Below are positions 54,046-64,000 of a stretch of 64,000 nt of DNA, piece by piece. The notes under the pieces are model-generated. The model was given only the letters and a program-made list of their open reading frames with translations, ran no database searches and had not been told where the DNA came from. The translations under genes were made by a program, and so were the position numbers. This DNA comes from Leptidea sinapis. Lineage: Eukaryota > Arthropoda > Insecta > Lepidoptera > Pieridae. The stretch spans positions 3,720,001 to 3,784,000 of the forward strand of contig NC_066304.1 in the NCBI RefSeq assembly GCF_905404315.1, in the 5' to 3' direction. Position 1 is the first letter of the stretch. Each line of letters opens with the position of its first letter.

Positions 54046-54954
54046 AATTTCAGTTGCAAGAAGTAGAATCTTAAGATTTATTAAAAAAGAAAAAGAAATT
54101 AATTATAAAAATAAATTTTCCCTCGTTATATTCATATTTCTGCTAACTCACGGGAAGGTCATATATGCCTTTACGGTAGAACTCTGTGGACCTAGACTAG
54201 ATAAATTCTGATAGAGCATTTCGTATAGTCTCTTGAAAACAAAGCATACACTTTACGTTGTAAAAAATCGTGAAAAAATCAATATTCCGTTGAGGCTATT
54301 CTGCCGAGTACGGTGGATGTCGAGGGTTTCTAAATGTAGGTCTTGTAGAGTTAAAATGGTTTTACGAACCTTGTGAGATCTAGGGTTACCTTGGAGCTAT
54401 AATGATGAAGATTAGTTGATGAGTCGGGGTTGTCTCACAGCGAGTTTCATCATGAGAAGTTCAGTACAAAAGACATAACCAACAAGGAGGTTTCATATAA
54501 ATCTTAAGTAGGTAGTATGTCAAAAAAGCAATTTCATAGTTAACACTATTAATAAAAAGAGTTACCATGATGACCTTTAGTGTGAGGCAGCGCACAACAT
54601 TGGCAATTCTAACTCTCGTTTCTTAACTGCCAGTTTTTGACGTCACTTGTAAGTTATAGTTATTATAATTAATATACATATAATATCAAGATAATAACTT
54701 AGCCTATATAGCCTTGCACAAAACAAAAAATAGACAGTTTTAAAATATCAGCTATAAAATTCCAACTCGCTCTTGACCAGTTTTTTACAAACAGTAAATA
54801 ATGGTATGATATCAGTCTATCTGAGCATTAAATACTTTCAATAGTCTGTGGTCAAGTCTAATGAATGTCTCTAGCTTCTGCCACAGTTAACACATCTTCG
54901 GACCTTGAGATTTTAATGTTTCCTTTTACTTTTTATTAATCCGTTTTTATACTA

Positions 54955-55275
54955 TCAATCAAACGTGACGCGGAAACCGTGTACCACAACATAAACCGCC
55001 AATTCGGACAGATGCCACTGTTGTCTAGAAAATCTGATCACGTACCAAACAAACGCTAAACCAATCTGCAATTCTATCTTGTACTGCAGAGTACATAAGG
55101 TCGAAGATTGTGTTACCAATTGCGAATATAAAGGTTTGCACATAGACGCGACCTTGGATAGCAGGGAAGCGTGGCATATTAATACTGTTTCACGTATGCA
55201 ATCACCGTTCAAGAAGACATAAGCAAGGTGGAAGAAAGGGCATGGAATGTCAATTGCGTCCAAGGCCGCCAACTA
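54955..55275. other. GC-richer island open on both strands
   Basis: On the minus strand 105 codons are open (MAALDAIDIPCPFFHLAYVF ... VVHGFRVTFD). On the plus strand a shorter frame of about 75 codons is Cys-rich (DRCHCCLENLITYQTNAKPI, CNSILYCRVHKVEDCVTNCE) and follows a possible AG at about 55008. Composition stands out against very AT-rich flanks. It could be an exon of a secreted Cys-rich protein, or a repeat. I recognise neither product. Confidence 0.2.
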
Positions 55276-55279
55276 TAAG

Positions 55280-56290
55280 CCAGCTAAATTAAATTACACC
55301 CATCTTCTAGTTACTTCATTCTAGACGTGTCATTCTTTATTTGTTAGCGTTGAGTCGTTAATTGCCGCGTGTAAATACAACGATGACTCTTAGATGGTAA
55401 ATATATGTTAGGAGTAGGTATTCACGAGGTCGAAATGCTTTTGTGAAATGTCAAGGGTTTTTTCTATCATTAGATGATGGAGGTTTGATTGCAGGTAGAC
55501 GTATTTTGTTTTAATAGCTAATAAAACAAGCTCAATAAATATTATTTGCTGTAGACATTAAACAGTTCCCTTTGATTTGTATGCAAATATTTTGCTCGTA
55601 AATACGAGGATACTTTTTAATGCTTTTATGCCGCAGTGAGCATATGTTTCAATATTTTATTAATGTTTATCTAAAAGTGAATTACCTAACTACAAATTTG
55701 ATTTTTTGAGATCCCTGAAGATTGTAAGTACCATATAGACTCTAGAGCATTATTTTGCACCTTTTAGGAAGAGAAAATATTTATTAATAATAATAATAAT
55801 AATAATGATAACTTTTAATACAAATTACCTTGTCCCAAACTAGGCATATGCTGTGTGTAGAAGACAACGATATATTTAATACAATATTTACTGTGATTAT
55901 TATTATATATTGTACCAGTTTATCATTCACATGTTTTTCATATTAACTCTAATAAAATGAATATGCGGTTTTGCTGTGGGATTAAGGAGGGTGGACAAGT
56001 GACCCGAAAACTAGTTAAAACTGTATCTTCGGGGGCCAGTGATTCCTTATTCAATAGCCGAAGTAATTATTTAAGATCATTATGAAATACCTTAACTAAA
56101 TGATTCTCATTTCTGGATTCAATACTTTATGTTTTGCCTTCAAATGTCTTGACCAATTTAAGATAATGTAAAGGATTAGTTAATTTATAAAGAGAAACAT
56201 CTAAACAATTCTTAATTACAGTGTCGATCACTTGCAGAAATAGAAAACCTGATTTGATATGGCTGTACAGTCGTGGACAAAGTGTATTAG
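55280..56290. other. AT-rich stretch, no gene seen
   Basis: Contains an (AAT)n run at 55785-55806. Nothing else supported. Confidence 0.35.
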
Positions 56291-56309
56291 GTAATTATTT
56301 ATTTTTTCT

Positions 56310-56492
56310 ATATATAAATTATGAAAATGGTCTTTGTTTGAGGCTCAATCACGCCTAAACCACTGATCGTATCGCCATGAAATTATCACCATTTGATGCG
56401 AAATTTATCCTAGATGGCTTAATTCCAACGTTCCTTCCATTTAAAATTTTGCCCAGCGAAGCGGGAACGGCTAGTATCATTATAATTAGTAA
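56310..56492 (+). mobile_element. Helitron-like relic ending gggaacggctagta
   Basis: tatataaattatgaaaatgg, gaggctcaatcacgcctaaa, ccactgatcgtatcgccatg, ttttgcccagcgaagcggga, acggctagta. Reverse-complement partner of 12945-13135. Confidence 0.5.
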
Positions 56493-56499
56493 ATTGATT

Positions 56500-57840
56500 A
56501 CTACTAGTATGTTGATTACCTTACCTGTTCCTTCATGCACTTGTTTCCTGTTTACATAAAAATAAAATTTACGCAAGGTAACTAATATATTCTTAAAAAT
56601 TCTGGAAACCGTTGTTTATGCTTCTATAATAATCGATAATAATAAGAGCTCTATAATAATCTTATGTAAAATAATATTTCACCATTTCAAAATACTTACT
56701 TTATATATATGACCATAGCTTCTTCATTTTTATGATATTTGCAGTAAGTAATAGCGGCGTTAGGGTAGGGCCCAGGGCACTAATTATAAACAGTTGACCC
56801 CTTGTAGTTAGGCGCTCCATTATATCCACATTCGTAGTCCCTTAATCTAGCGACAGAAAGTTCTTGGGCTACAACTAGCAAAATTTGATCCTATTATGCA
56901 GGAGCACTTGCAATTGATTATCTATGACGGGTGTAAATGCAGACTATTACTGCAGAAAAGACATACAAAATTAATTAAGAGCCGTGATGGGTGAAAAATT
57001 GAAGTCAGAAGTCATATCATGAAAAATTTTTTCTCAACTATAATAACTGACTGCAGTTCAGACATTAGTCATTTAGAACAATTTTCACTGACAATAGGAC
57101 TTGTTGACTTACCAACAGATGATGACAATATATCAGTAAAAAAAAGTATTTCATAGAATTTCCACCAGTAAATAATTTGACTGGTAAAATACTAATTGAA
57201 GTAATTAATTGAATATATACCTACAAAAAATGTTCGAATAAGTTAAATAGGTTTTAACATTACAAAATATTGGAATTCCTTACAAAGAGTATAATAACCA
57301 AACTCCACCCAGACGAATTGTATTAAATAAATCATTTACGCGTTGTACTTGACTGTACCGTCAGTAACACGATTGTTTGTGGCATATAACATTCATTCTA
57401 CAATTACGAATCATTACATCGCTCCATATTCACAAGGCCAGACGTGGTGTGAACTCCGCTGACGAGGAAACCAGCCTTACTTATCCTTCTTCTATACTAC
57501 CTCTCTGCTTATTTATGGTAGAACTTTTAAATACGAAATATATGACGCTCTTGTATACTTACTCCTTCTTTCGGTGTTTAAACTCCTTCTGGGTCTTACA
57601 TAGCCTCTTCAACGTCATTTATTGTCAAGATTCCATCTTACCTTCAAAATGTTTACTGCTCAAGTCTTTTGAATTACTGGTAAATTCTTCAAAAATATCA
57701 TAAGAAATTTATCCCCATTACTATCTCTTGAAAGATATAATAATGTGCACAGTTAATAGTTAATTATACTACTAGAAAAGCATATGTTTATAAATTTACT
57801 AGTAAACTGCATTACATCCTAAATACTATACAGATATTTA
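56500..57840. other. AT-rich stretch, no gene seen
   Basis: Includes a 108-codon ORF at 57377-57703 with no recognisable domain, probably chance. Confidence 0.3.
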
Positions 57841-57842
57841 AA

Positions 57843-58075
57843 CGACCCCTATAGCCCAGTGGTTGGTAGCCCTGCCTACTGAGCTAGAGGTCCCGGGTTA
57901 GAATCCCGGTAGGTGCAATCATAATGAATATAGATGTTTATTTGTATTTATGTATATTTAAGTAAGTATATTGCATTAAATATATCGTTGTCTTTCACCC
58001 ATAGTACATACAGGCTATGCCTAGTTGGGGGCAAGTTAATTTGTGTAAGAATGTGTCAATATTATTACTATATAT
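57843..58075 (+). repeat. tRNA-headed SINE (family S), best copy
   Basis: The tRNA-like head is clearest here: cgacccctatagcccagtgg, ttggtagccctgcctactga, gctagaggtcccgggttaga, atcccggtaggtgc. The 5' segment has an A box (tagcccagtggttggt) and the B box is GGTTAGAATCC, one change from the GGTTCRANNCC consensus. The body ends with cataggctatgcctag-like and ttgggggcaagttaatttgt segments. Used as reference for the other family S copies. Confidence 0.7.
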
Positions 58076-58154
58076 ACAGTCATGTCGGTCTGTCAGAGGG
58101 GTGGGCATGGTTTGCGGATTACTATTTGCAATGATTTGGTCTCAATATATGTAC

Positions 58155-58400
58155 TTATTTATGGAAGAGGAGTACGAAAGAGCGTACGGGACACCTGGTA
58201 TTATTAAGCTATCACGCGTTGCCACTTTTCTTGAAAATATCGCGTCATCCTTGAAAACCGTACTGTGGAGGAACACCAGACATCCAGATGGTATGACATT
58301 CTAATTTGTGATGTCTCGTGTGAAGATGGAATTCGGCGGCAGGAATAAGGTCTAACAGCTCCCCGGAACACTCCATTTCTTTCTCGGCTTCTTTCACAAG
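58155..58400 (-). pseudogene. LINE-B C-terminal coding region and tail
   Basis: On the minus strand: agtgttccggggagctgtta, gaccttattcctgccgccga, a rearranged junction, ctggatgtctggtgttcctc, acagtacggttttcaaggat, and the tail ggtgtcccgtacgctctttc. Encodes pieces of ECSGELLDLIPAAEFHLHTR and DVWCSSTVRFSRM. Several indels. Confidence 0.7.
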
Positions 58401-58449
58401 CATCTTTCGCACATTACACTTATTTTTATAATTAAAAAAAAACACATAC

Positions 58450-58728
58450 CAGAGAGAATGCTCCTTTGTACAGGATCCCGGATAGATTATGGGTTATACG
58501 ACGGCACCTTTTTCTGTCGTGAAGCAGTTATGTGTAAGCATTATTTTGTTTCAGTCTGAAGGGCCGTAGCTAGTGAAATTACTGGGCAAATGAGACTTAA
58601 CATCTTATGTCTCGAGGTGACAAGCGCAATTGTAGTGCCGATCTTAATTTTTGGGTTTATAAAGAATCCTGAGTGGATTCATCCAGAAGGTTCTACTCGT
58701 TTCGTCCCCTATTGTCATAAAAAAACAT
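58450..58728 (+). mobile_element. SINE-like family R copy
   Basis: gaatgctcctttgtacagga, gaagcagttatgtgtaagca, cgtagctagtgaaattactg, aacatcttatgtctcgaggt, ctcgtttcgtcccctattgt, cataaaaaaac. The 3' hairpin arm is partly lost. Confidence 0.7.
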
Positions 58729-59264
58729 ATTTAATATAAAAAAAAACTTACTTTTATTTACAACTCCTCCAAACAAAACTTCGTGAGAATTTTGTTTTCT
58801 CAAGCACATAGATATAGTATATCCGCTAACAGCGTTGAGTCTTTAGAGGAAGGTCAGACAATTTACAGCCTTTTGTATCTACATCGCTAAATAACACAGC
58901 CTTTGGTGAATGGCTTTATTCATTTTACACTTAGCTACTTTTTATAAATGCATGATAATGTACACATGACTTCATCAACATATGAAACAGATGTTGAATA
59001 CTCTTGAGATATATAATATCAATATTAATAGAAATTTATGATAAATATTTTTATACCACACCTGCACCAAAAGCGTGCTCGTATTGTCGTGGCTGTTGGT
59101 TCGAAATCGGTTTATTTATTTTCAGCAAATATGTGAGCGGAAAAAGGTAAATGAATCCATTTCTATGGCGTTTTTCACTTGTTTTTTGTTAATTATATAT
59201 TCGAAACAAAAACGACACGGGCCAGATATAATAAACCGAGGCTATAATAAGAGTCTATTTTGAA

Positions 59265-59335
59265 TGGGTTTTTGACGTTTAAGTGATATTGAATACTATT
59301 TTGAATAAAAATTGTTGAATTTGAATTTAATGTAC
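59265..59335 (+). mobile_element. LINE-C 3' tail scrap
   Basis: tttttgacgtttaagtgata, actattttgaataaaaattg, ttgaatttgaatttaa: the TTTGAA-type terminal repeat. Confidence 0.5.
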
Positions 59336-59400
59336 AGTTAACTTTAATGTACAAACTATGTATGCATTCAAAATAAGTGCTAACAAAATAACACCTTTTT

Positions 59401-59565
59401 CAAATTAGGAATGCTGGGAGAGTTTCTTGCGCCGCTTCTTCTCTCTCAGAGCACCATTTGTTTCCGAAGCGGTAGTAGTATCTAGTATATTAGAAATGAC
59501 ATCAAAAAGAATTCTAAAGGCATCAATTTTGAGAAAATGAATGCTTTTTATGCCTTTTGCAACAT
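59401..59565 (+). mobile_element. LINE-D 3' UTR, second copy
   Basis: gaatgctgggagagtttctt, gcgccgcttcttctctctca, gtttccgaagcggtagtagt, gacatcaaaaagaattctaa, ending atgctttttatgcctttt. Over 90 percent identical by eye to the 3' UTR at 36043-36205, opposite orientation. It has one to two ATGCCTTTT units against about three in the main copy. Confidence 0.8.
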
Positions 59566-59736
59566 TTTGTTTACGTGAAATATATTGGCGAACGAATCCG
59601 GTCTTTAGCATCCATTAATCGAAATTTCATATAAATAAATTTAAGGAATGTCGTTCACCACACCTAAAGGGTCAGTCAAATAAGCAGCCTCCCAAAAAAG
59701 ACTATCCATTGACCTTCGTGAAGTCAAATTCATCCA

Positions 59737-59925
59737 ATGTACCGCGTGGGCGAACGCAAAAACTATCCTATGACATTGCCGCGTCTTACAATACTCCTAG
59801 TATACTTATGTTGTTCAAGGTTAGCTTGGACTTTTATGAATATGTACCCACATGATTCATTTCACACGATAAAATCTTCAATTACTCGACTAACTCGCAA
59901 TGTTTCGCAGGGGAGTCTATTTTAA
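59737..59925 (+). other. 62-codon ORF with signal-peptide-like start
   Basis: From the second Met (59770): MTLPRLTILLVYLCCSRLAW, then TFMNMYPHDSFHTIKSSITR and a basic tail to the stop. A hydrophobic core after a basic residue is what a signal peptide would look like. There is no poly(A) or splice evidence and no recognised family. Local composition is less AT-rich than the flanks. Confidence 0.15.
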
Positions 59926-59939
59926 TATCGTGTAATTGT

Positions 59940-61800
59940 ATCTGGTTTTTTAAATTACGTTTTTGCGTAAAAGCTATATATTATTGTGTACTAATAAATG
60001 TGTTACACTCGCGTTAATCAAAGAAAATAATTTCATTTAGAAAAAAAGATGTCTGTTACAATTTTAGTATTGACATACTTTTAAAGAACTAAAAAACACG
60101 CTTTAGTTGAAAAGATCATAGTTAAAATTTAAAATGAATATAAATTCCTGCCTTATCGACGATAGATGAAAGAAATTATATAAATTAATAAAAATCTTAT
60201 TTTAAAATGTAAAAAATTTAATAATTATATCAAATTAATGTACTGTCATCAGTCCTCGATATATCTACGAATTTTGAACGAAATCTGGCCTTTTCAAGTG
60301 GGTCAAAATCGCGCCCAAATGAGTCAGTTACAAACAAACATACATACAGGTGAAGCTAATAAAAAGCGTGTAAAAACACCTTAAATTGTAGGATGGAACC
60401 ATTATTTGTAAATGTCGTAGATTCGATATTTGAAGAATAACGCTTTCATCTCTACTCTGTTGCATCCAAAAATGAACCTAAGTCTCTCTCGTTTCCGATC
60501 GCATACTTAAAACTTGGATTCATTTTTCGCAAACTATTCTTCTCTAGTCTTCACACCACAATGAAATGAAGAAAGAGGGGTGGGAGTTTATAGACTTATT
60601 CGCATTCTCTTGACGTCTAGCATTTTACAACCGCGTAAAATTTCTTGCCTCGCACAGCCACTTAGTGGAATCAATAATTGGATGCAGTTTTCACGAAATG
60701 ATACGACTTAGGCACCTTCAGGATTAGACTGCTGCCACCGAATGAAAAGACAATTATTCCGTGCTTCTATCAAACTTTGAACATAAAATCAAAATATTGA
60801 AGCAAGAACAACAGGTTAGAACATGGGCAGACTAAATATCAAAACATCCATTCAGACTCATAAAACAACTGTCATATTCGTATATAATACAAATTTCTGC
60901 ATCTACCGGGATTTGGGGCTTAGTTTTGTGAGTAATGTTATGAAACTTTAGTTATCCATTTGTATTAGGGGCTGACAGCCATAATAAGCTAAGTTTAAAG
61001 GCCGTAGAAAATCAACTAAAATTAGAACGCTTCATACTTAAGTCTAGGTATAACAGTAGCTGATATAAAATTAATCTAAACTAAGAGGCGATACGATTGT
61101 TAATGTTTAAATGCACATTGTAAATATACGATTAAAGAAAAGCCTCTAGGAATACATTGCCAAAGCAGACTAATTGCCTCAAGCTACATTAAATTGAAAA
61201 GTAATCTTATTATGTATTGCGTAGGTGTTAAAGTTTTGGCAGGTAGTATTATTATCTTAATTGGATTCAAGAATTCCTTTGTTTGATTTCGCTTATGGTC
61301 AGTGGTACTTAATTATACTCATCGAAAATCTTATAGTTTTTTGGAGTCAAAACTTTTTAGGCACAGACACATCAGGGATAGATAAAAGTACTGAATTCAT
61401 GTGACCCTATTCTATACTATTCTTTCTATAGTGGTTTCTGTGGAAAGGCACCACAATTCAGGCATTTCTTGTTTAAAAGTAGACGAAAGTATTAACGAAT
61501 TTACCAGCGCTTACGGTATTGATCAGTGCCAAGATTCAACAAAGCTTTATTTTCTTATTAAAACCTGAAACAAGTGTTGTCACACTGTGAACAGATAATA
61601 TTACTTAAATAAATCATTAATAACTACAAAAGTAGTGAAAACTAGGGAGAGTAGGCATTTCATAGAAGTCGGGCGGGGGACTTCAGGAAGTAAAAATTTG
61701 TGCAAGGAAGAATTCATTAAAGGGCAACTAAAGAACAAATGGTCCAAATTTACCACATCTAGTCCACAGTTACACAGAGAATGGTCTCTTATTATAAGGC
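59940..61800. other. No recognised gene
   Basis: The part 60470-60760 is of higher complexity and moderately GC-rich (cctaagtctctctcgtttcc, cgcacagccacttagtggaa) but has stops in all frames. Confidence 0.35.
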
Positions 61801-61814
61801 TAGAAATTTACCAG

Positions 61815-62118
61815 TCGGAGGCTCCGTTGCACAGGATGCCGGCTAGATTATGGGTACCACAACGGCGCCTATTTCTGCCGTTAAGCAGTAATGTTTAAGC
61901 AATACGGTGTTTCGGTTTGCAGGGCGTAGCTAGTGAAATTATTGGCAAATTAGACTTAACATCTTATGTCTCAAGGTGACGAGGGCAATTGTAGTGCCGC
62001 TCAGAATTTTTGTGTTTTCCTGAAGAATCCTGACCAGCACTGCATTGTAATGGGCAAGGTGTATAAATTATCATTAGCAGAACGTCCTACTCGTCTCGTC
62101 CCTTATTTTAATTACAAA
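61815..62118 (+). mobile_element. SINE-like family R copy
   Basis: Starts agtcggaggctccgttgcac and continues aggatgccggctagattatg, ggcgcctatttctgccgtta, tagctagtgaaattattggc, tcctactcgtctcgtccctt, attttaattacaaaaaa. The 3' arm of the hairpin is mutated (ctgaccagcac). Confidence 0.75.
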
Positions 62119-62119
62119 A

Positions 62120-63035
62120 AACTGCAGTGCAACAATAGCTTAAACGTAACCAGCAACTGTTGAAATTATTGTTTTATTTGTGGTCCTAAGTATTGAGAAT
62201 AAGGTTTTCAAAGAAATTCCTTTCTTCCTTCCTTCTTACCTTTTTGAATTTCAGCATAACATTTGCCTTTTGAAGCTTTGGATATCTGCCATATATTGGA
62301 TCAACTCTCAAACATCTTAGATTTCAAGACAGTGCACAAGTCATGAGAGAAGATTTGAGAATGTTATGAGTGTGTTTAATGTACATCTATGAGTAGCTGA
62401 CCTGGCACATACATGGCATTTTCCCAAGGATGCCTGTATTTCCTGGTATCCATGCATGTGACAGTATCAATGAGCTTAAAAAATATAAGTGACATAGAGC
62501 AGAAAACATAAAAAAAATTGTATGAAAAAATTTCCAGTGAATTATTTTCTGTGTATTATTACAATGACTGTCGCTGTATTTATAGAGGGAAGAGGTGAGA
62601 AGAATCATCTGTATATATGAAAAAGTGTCCGTTAAAATGCATTAAAATAGGGTGGCGCCACAGTAGCATCTGGGTAAATCTTAAAAGATGCGTCAAATAT
62701 AAAATAATACTAATCAGTCTAGGTGCACGTTTCCCTACAATAATTATTTACGGCTATGTTATATCATTATATGTTTTTATTACATTACATTTATTTACAC
62801 GTACAACGCAAATTGTTGAATATTTCAATCTAGTGTCTACTTTAGTCGATAGTAGTAATATTTTTTTAACTCGGCACACTTCAATTCGTATACAATTGCT
62901 ACAATCACCATACTTCGTACCATACACTAGCGCCATTGTGGAAGCTTTTCGAACTAATTTTTTACTCCATAAGCGGGAAACTTTTTCAACTTTCTCCCAT
63001 ATGAGATGATTCTCCTTGCCTCTACCCCCCATAGA
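62120..63035. other. No recognised gene; probable unassigned repeat at 62815-63030
   Basis: The last 200 bp read, on the minus strand, gtagaggcaaggagaatcat, ctcatatgggagaaagttga, cttccacaatggcgctagtg, phrases that look repeat-like to me. ORFs of 98 and 130 codons overlap it on opposite strands and have no recognisable domain. Confidence 0.3.
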
Positions 63036-63039
63036 TGTA

Positions 63040-63520
63040 TTCAAATTCAATTTTTTTTATTCGAAATAGGATGTCACTTATTGAAAGTCAACAACTACCA
63101 CCCATTCCAAAACGAATGCCTCAGACCTGAGAAGAATGGGCGCAACAAACTCAGCGGGCTTATTTTTTTCATCGAAAAAATATGTTTACAAAGTAATATT
63201 GTACGATTAAACTTATTATTTAATAGCCTGAGGGCGGTCACTCCATTCCCAATCTGTGGTATCATTAAGAAAGTCATTTATGTTATAGTAACTCTACCAC
63301 ACAAACGTTTTTTAAAAATTCTTTTGAATAACGTAATACTTTTGTTTTGAACATTTTCTGGGATCTTGTTGTAAAAGCATATACATCGCTCTACAAAAGA
63401 CTTACTAACTCGACTTAGCCAAGTAGTAGGCATTATAAGTTTATGTCTGTTCTCAGTGTTAACATTAAGGTTATGACAGTTTCTAGCAATTCACTTATGT
63501 GCCTATGAAAATATCTTTAC
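63040..63520 (-). pseudogene. LINE-C 3' end and C-terminal coding remnant
   Basis: Plus-strand reading: ttcaaattcaattttttttattcg, ccacccattccaaaacgaat in the 3' UTR, then cattaagaaagtcatttatg and ttataagtttatgtctgttc. On the minus strand this decodes to decayed forms of ...FYNKIPENVQNKSITLFKRI... and ...NINDFLNDTTDWEW. Same family and orientation as 41440-42110. Confidence 0.7.
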
Positions 63521-63914
63521 CGTCACGCATTAGACATCTGACAGGAGATACAGAGGACATAGTCGTATCGAAATTATTAGTTTCATACATATTAGTTAGC
63601 AACCATTAGATTATGCATTACATTTTGAATGAAGCTAATATTGTGAAATTTTTTTCTAATATTGTAAATTGAAAAGTAATTTTGAATAAATAAATGCTTA
63701 AATTTATATTAATTAATTTTGTAGACATTGTTCATTCTTTTTCATGTCATAATAAATAAAAATCATTAAAATTACTACATTGGTAGGTACGTTGATAAAA
63801 GTAATCTACGAATTTCTAATATAAATACTTCCTTTAATAAATTTATTAATTTTAAGTTTGTAAAGGTAAGAAGTATTTCTATATATATTTATGTTTGTAT
63901 TTCATCTTATATAT

Positions 63915-64000
63915 TAACGGCCGGTCCCAATATTCAGTCTATCTCTTACTTGAGATAAAAATCGTAACTAGCGTTGACTTTTCTGTCCCAATAAACTTAT
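63915..64000. repeat. Family G repeat end, cut by window
   Basis: gtcccaatattcagtctatc, tcttacttgagataaaaatc and cttttctgtcccaataaact are the reverse complement of 10763-10840. Probably the end of a TIR element that continues beyond the window. Confidence 0.5.

Noticed and set aside
57377..57703. 108-codon ORF as a membrane protein gene
   Set aside because: The hydrophobic composition follows from T-rich DNA; no start context, splice or poly(A) support and no known domain.
62617..63050. Overlapping ORFs of 130 and 98 codons on opposite strands
   Set aside because: Neither has a recognisable domain, the sequence looks repeat-derived, and AT-rich low-complexity residues dominate.

Overview
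The window looks like intergenic or intronic DNA from an insect nuclear genome, most probably a lepidopteran (butterfly or moth). The base composition is AT-rich. There is no bacterial-style gene packing and no long host reading frame. It is crowded with short retroposon and transposon families that I recognise as typical of Lepidoptera: CR1/Jockey-like and RTE-like LINE 3' ends, tRNA-headed SINEs, Helitron-like relics ending in ...gtcagctagta, and several TIR elements. I could not run any search, so the family names rest on motif recognition.

Layout. 0-10 kb: a mariner-like MITE cut by the window edge, SINE and LINE tails, three Helitron-like relics, a candidate last exon plus poly(A) signal of a host gene (6869-about 7350), and two copies of an inverted-repeat element carrying tRNA-like arms. 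10-24 kb: SINE-like family R, LINE tails, a 12.2-12.7 kb inverted repeat, a possible MADF/SANT-like pseudogene, a GC-rich 55-codon ORF followed by two perfect hairpins, and a foldback MITE. 24-36 kb: more family R copies, a TIR element, a 60-bp minisatellite, RTE tails, two tRNA-arm elements and a 247-bp near-perfect palindrome. 36-39.2 kb: the only well-preserved protein-coding unit, a minus-strand LINE with an APE-type endonuclease and an intact 656-codon reverse-transcriptase ORF, ending in a 9-bp tandem tail. 39-52 kb: a second, complete mariner-like MITE, decayed LINE copies, a 730-bp RTE copy, and a hAT-type MITE with a perfect 8-bp target-site duplication. 52-64 kb: mostly featureless AT-rich DNA with scattered SINE, LINE and Helitron tails; the window ends inside another repeat.

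How the parts relate. The host contribution is at best one terminal exon and a few short unrecognised ORFs. The LINEs could supply reverse transcriptase to the SINE-like families. The most interesting signals are structural: (1) a TIR-like family whose arms are tRNA-like and whose anticodon-arm stem differs between copies while staying paired; (2) a hairpin inside family R with compensatory base changes between copies; (3) small perfect palindromes found repeatedly inside or at the edges of LINE and SINE fragments; (4) the long palindromic foldback element. No rRNA, CRISPR array or convincing functional tRNA gene was seen.
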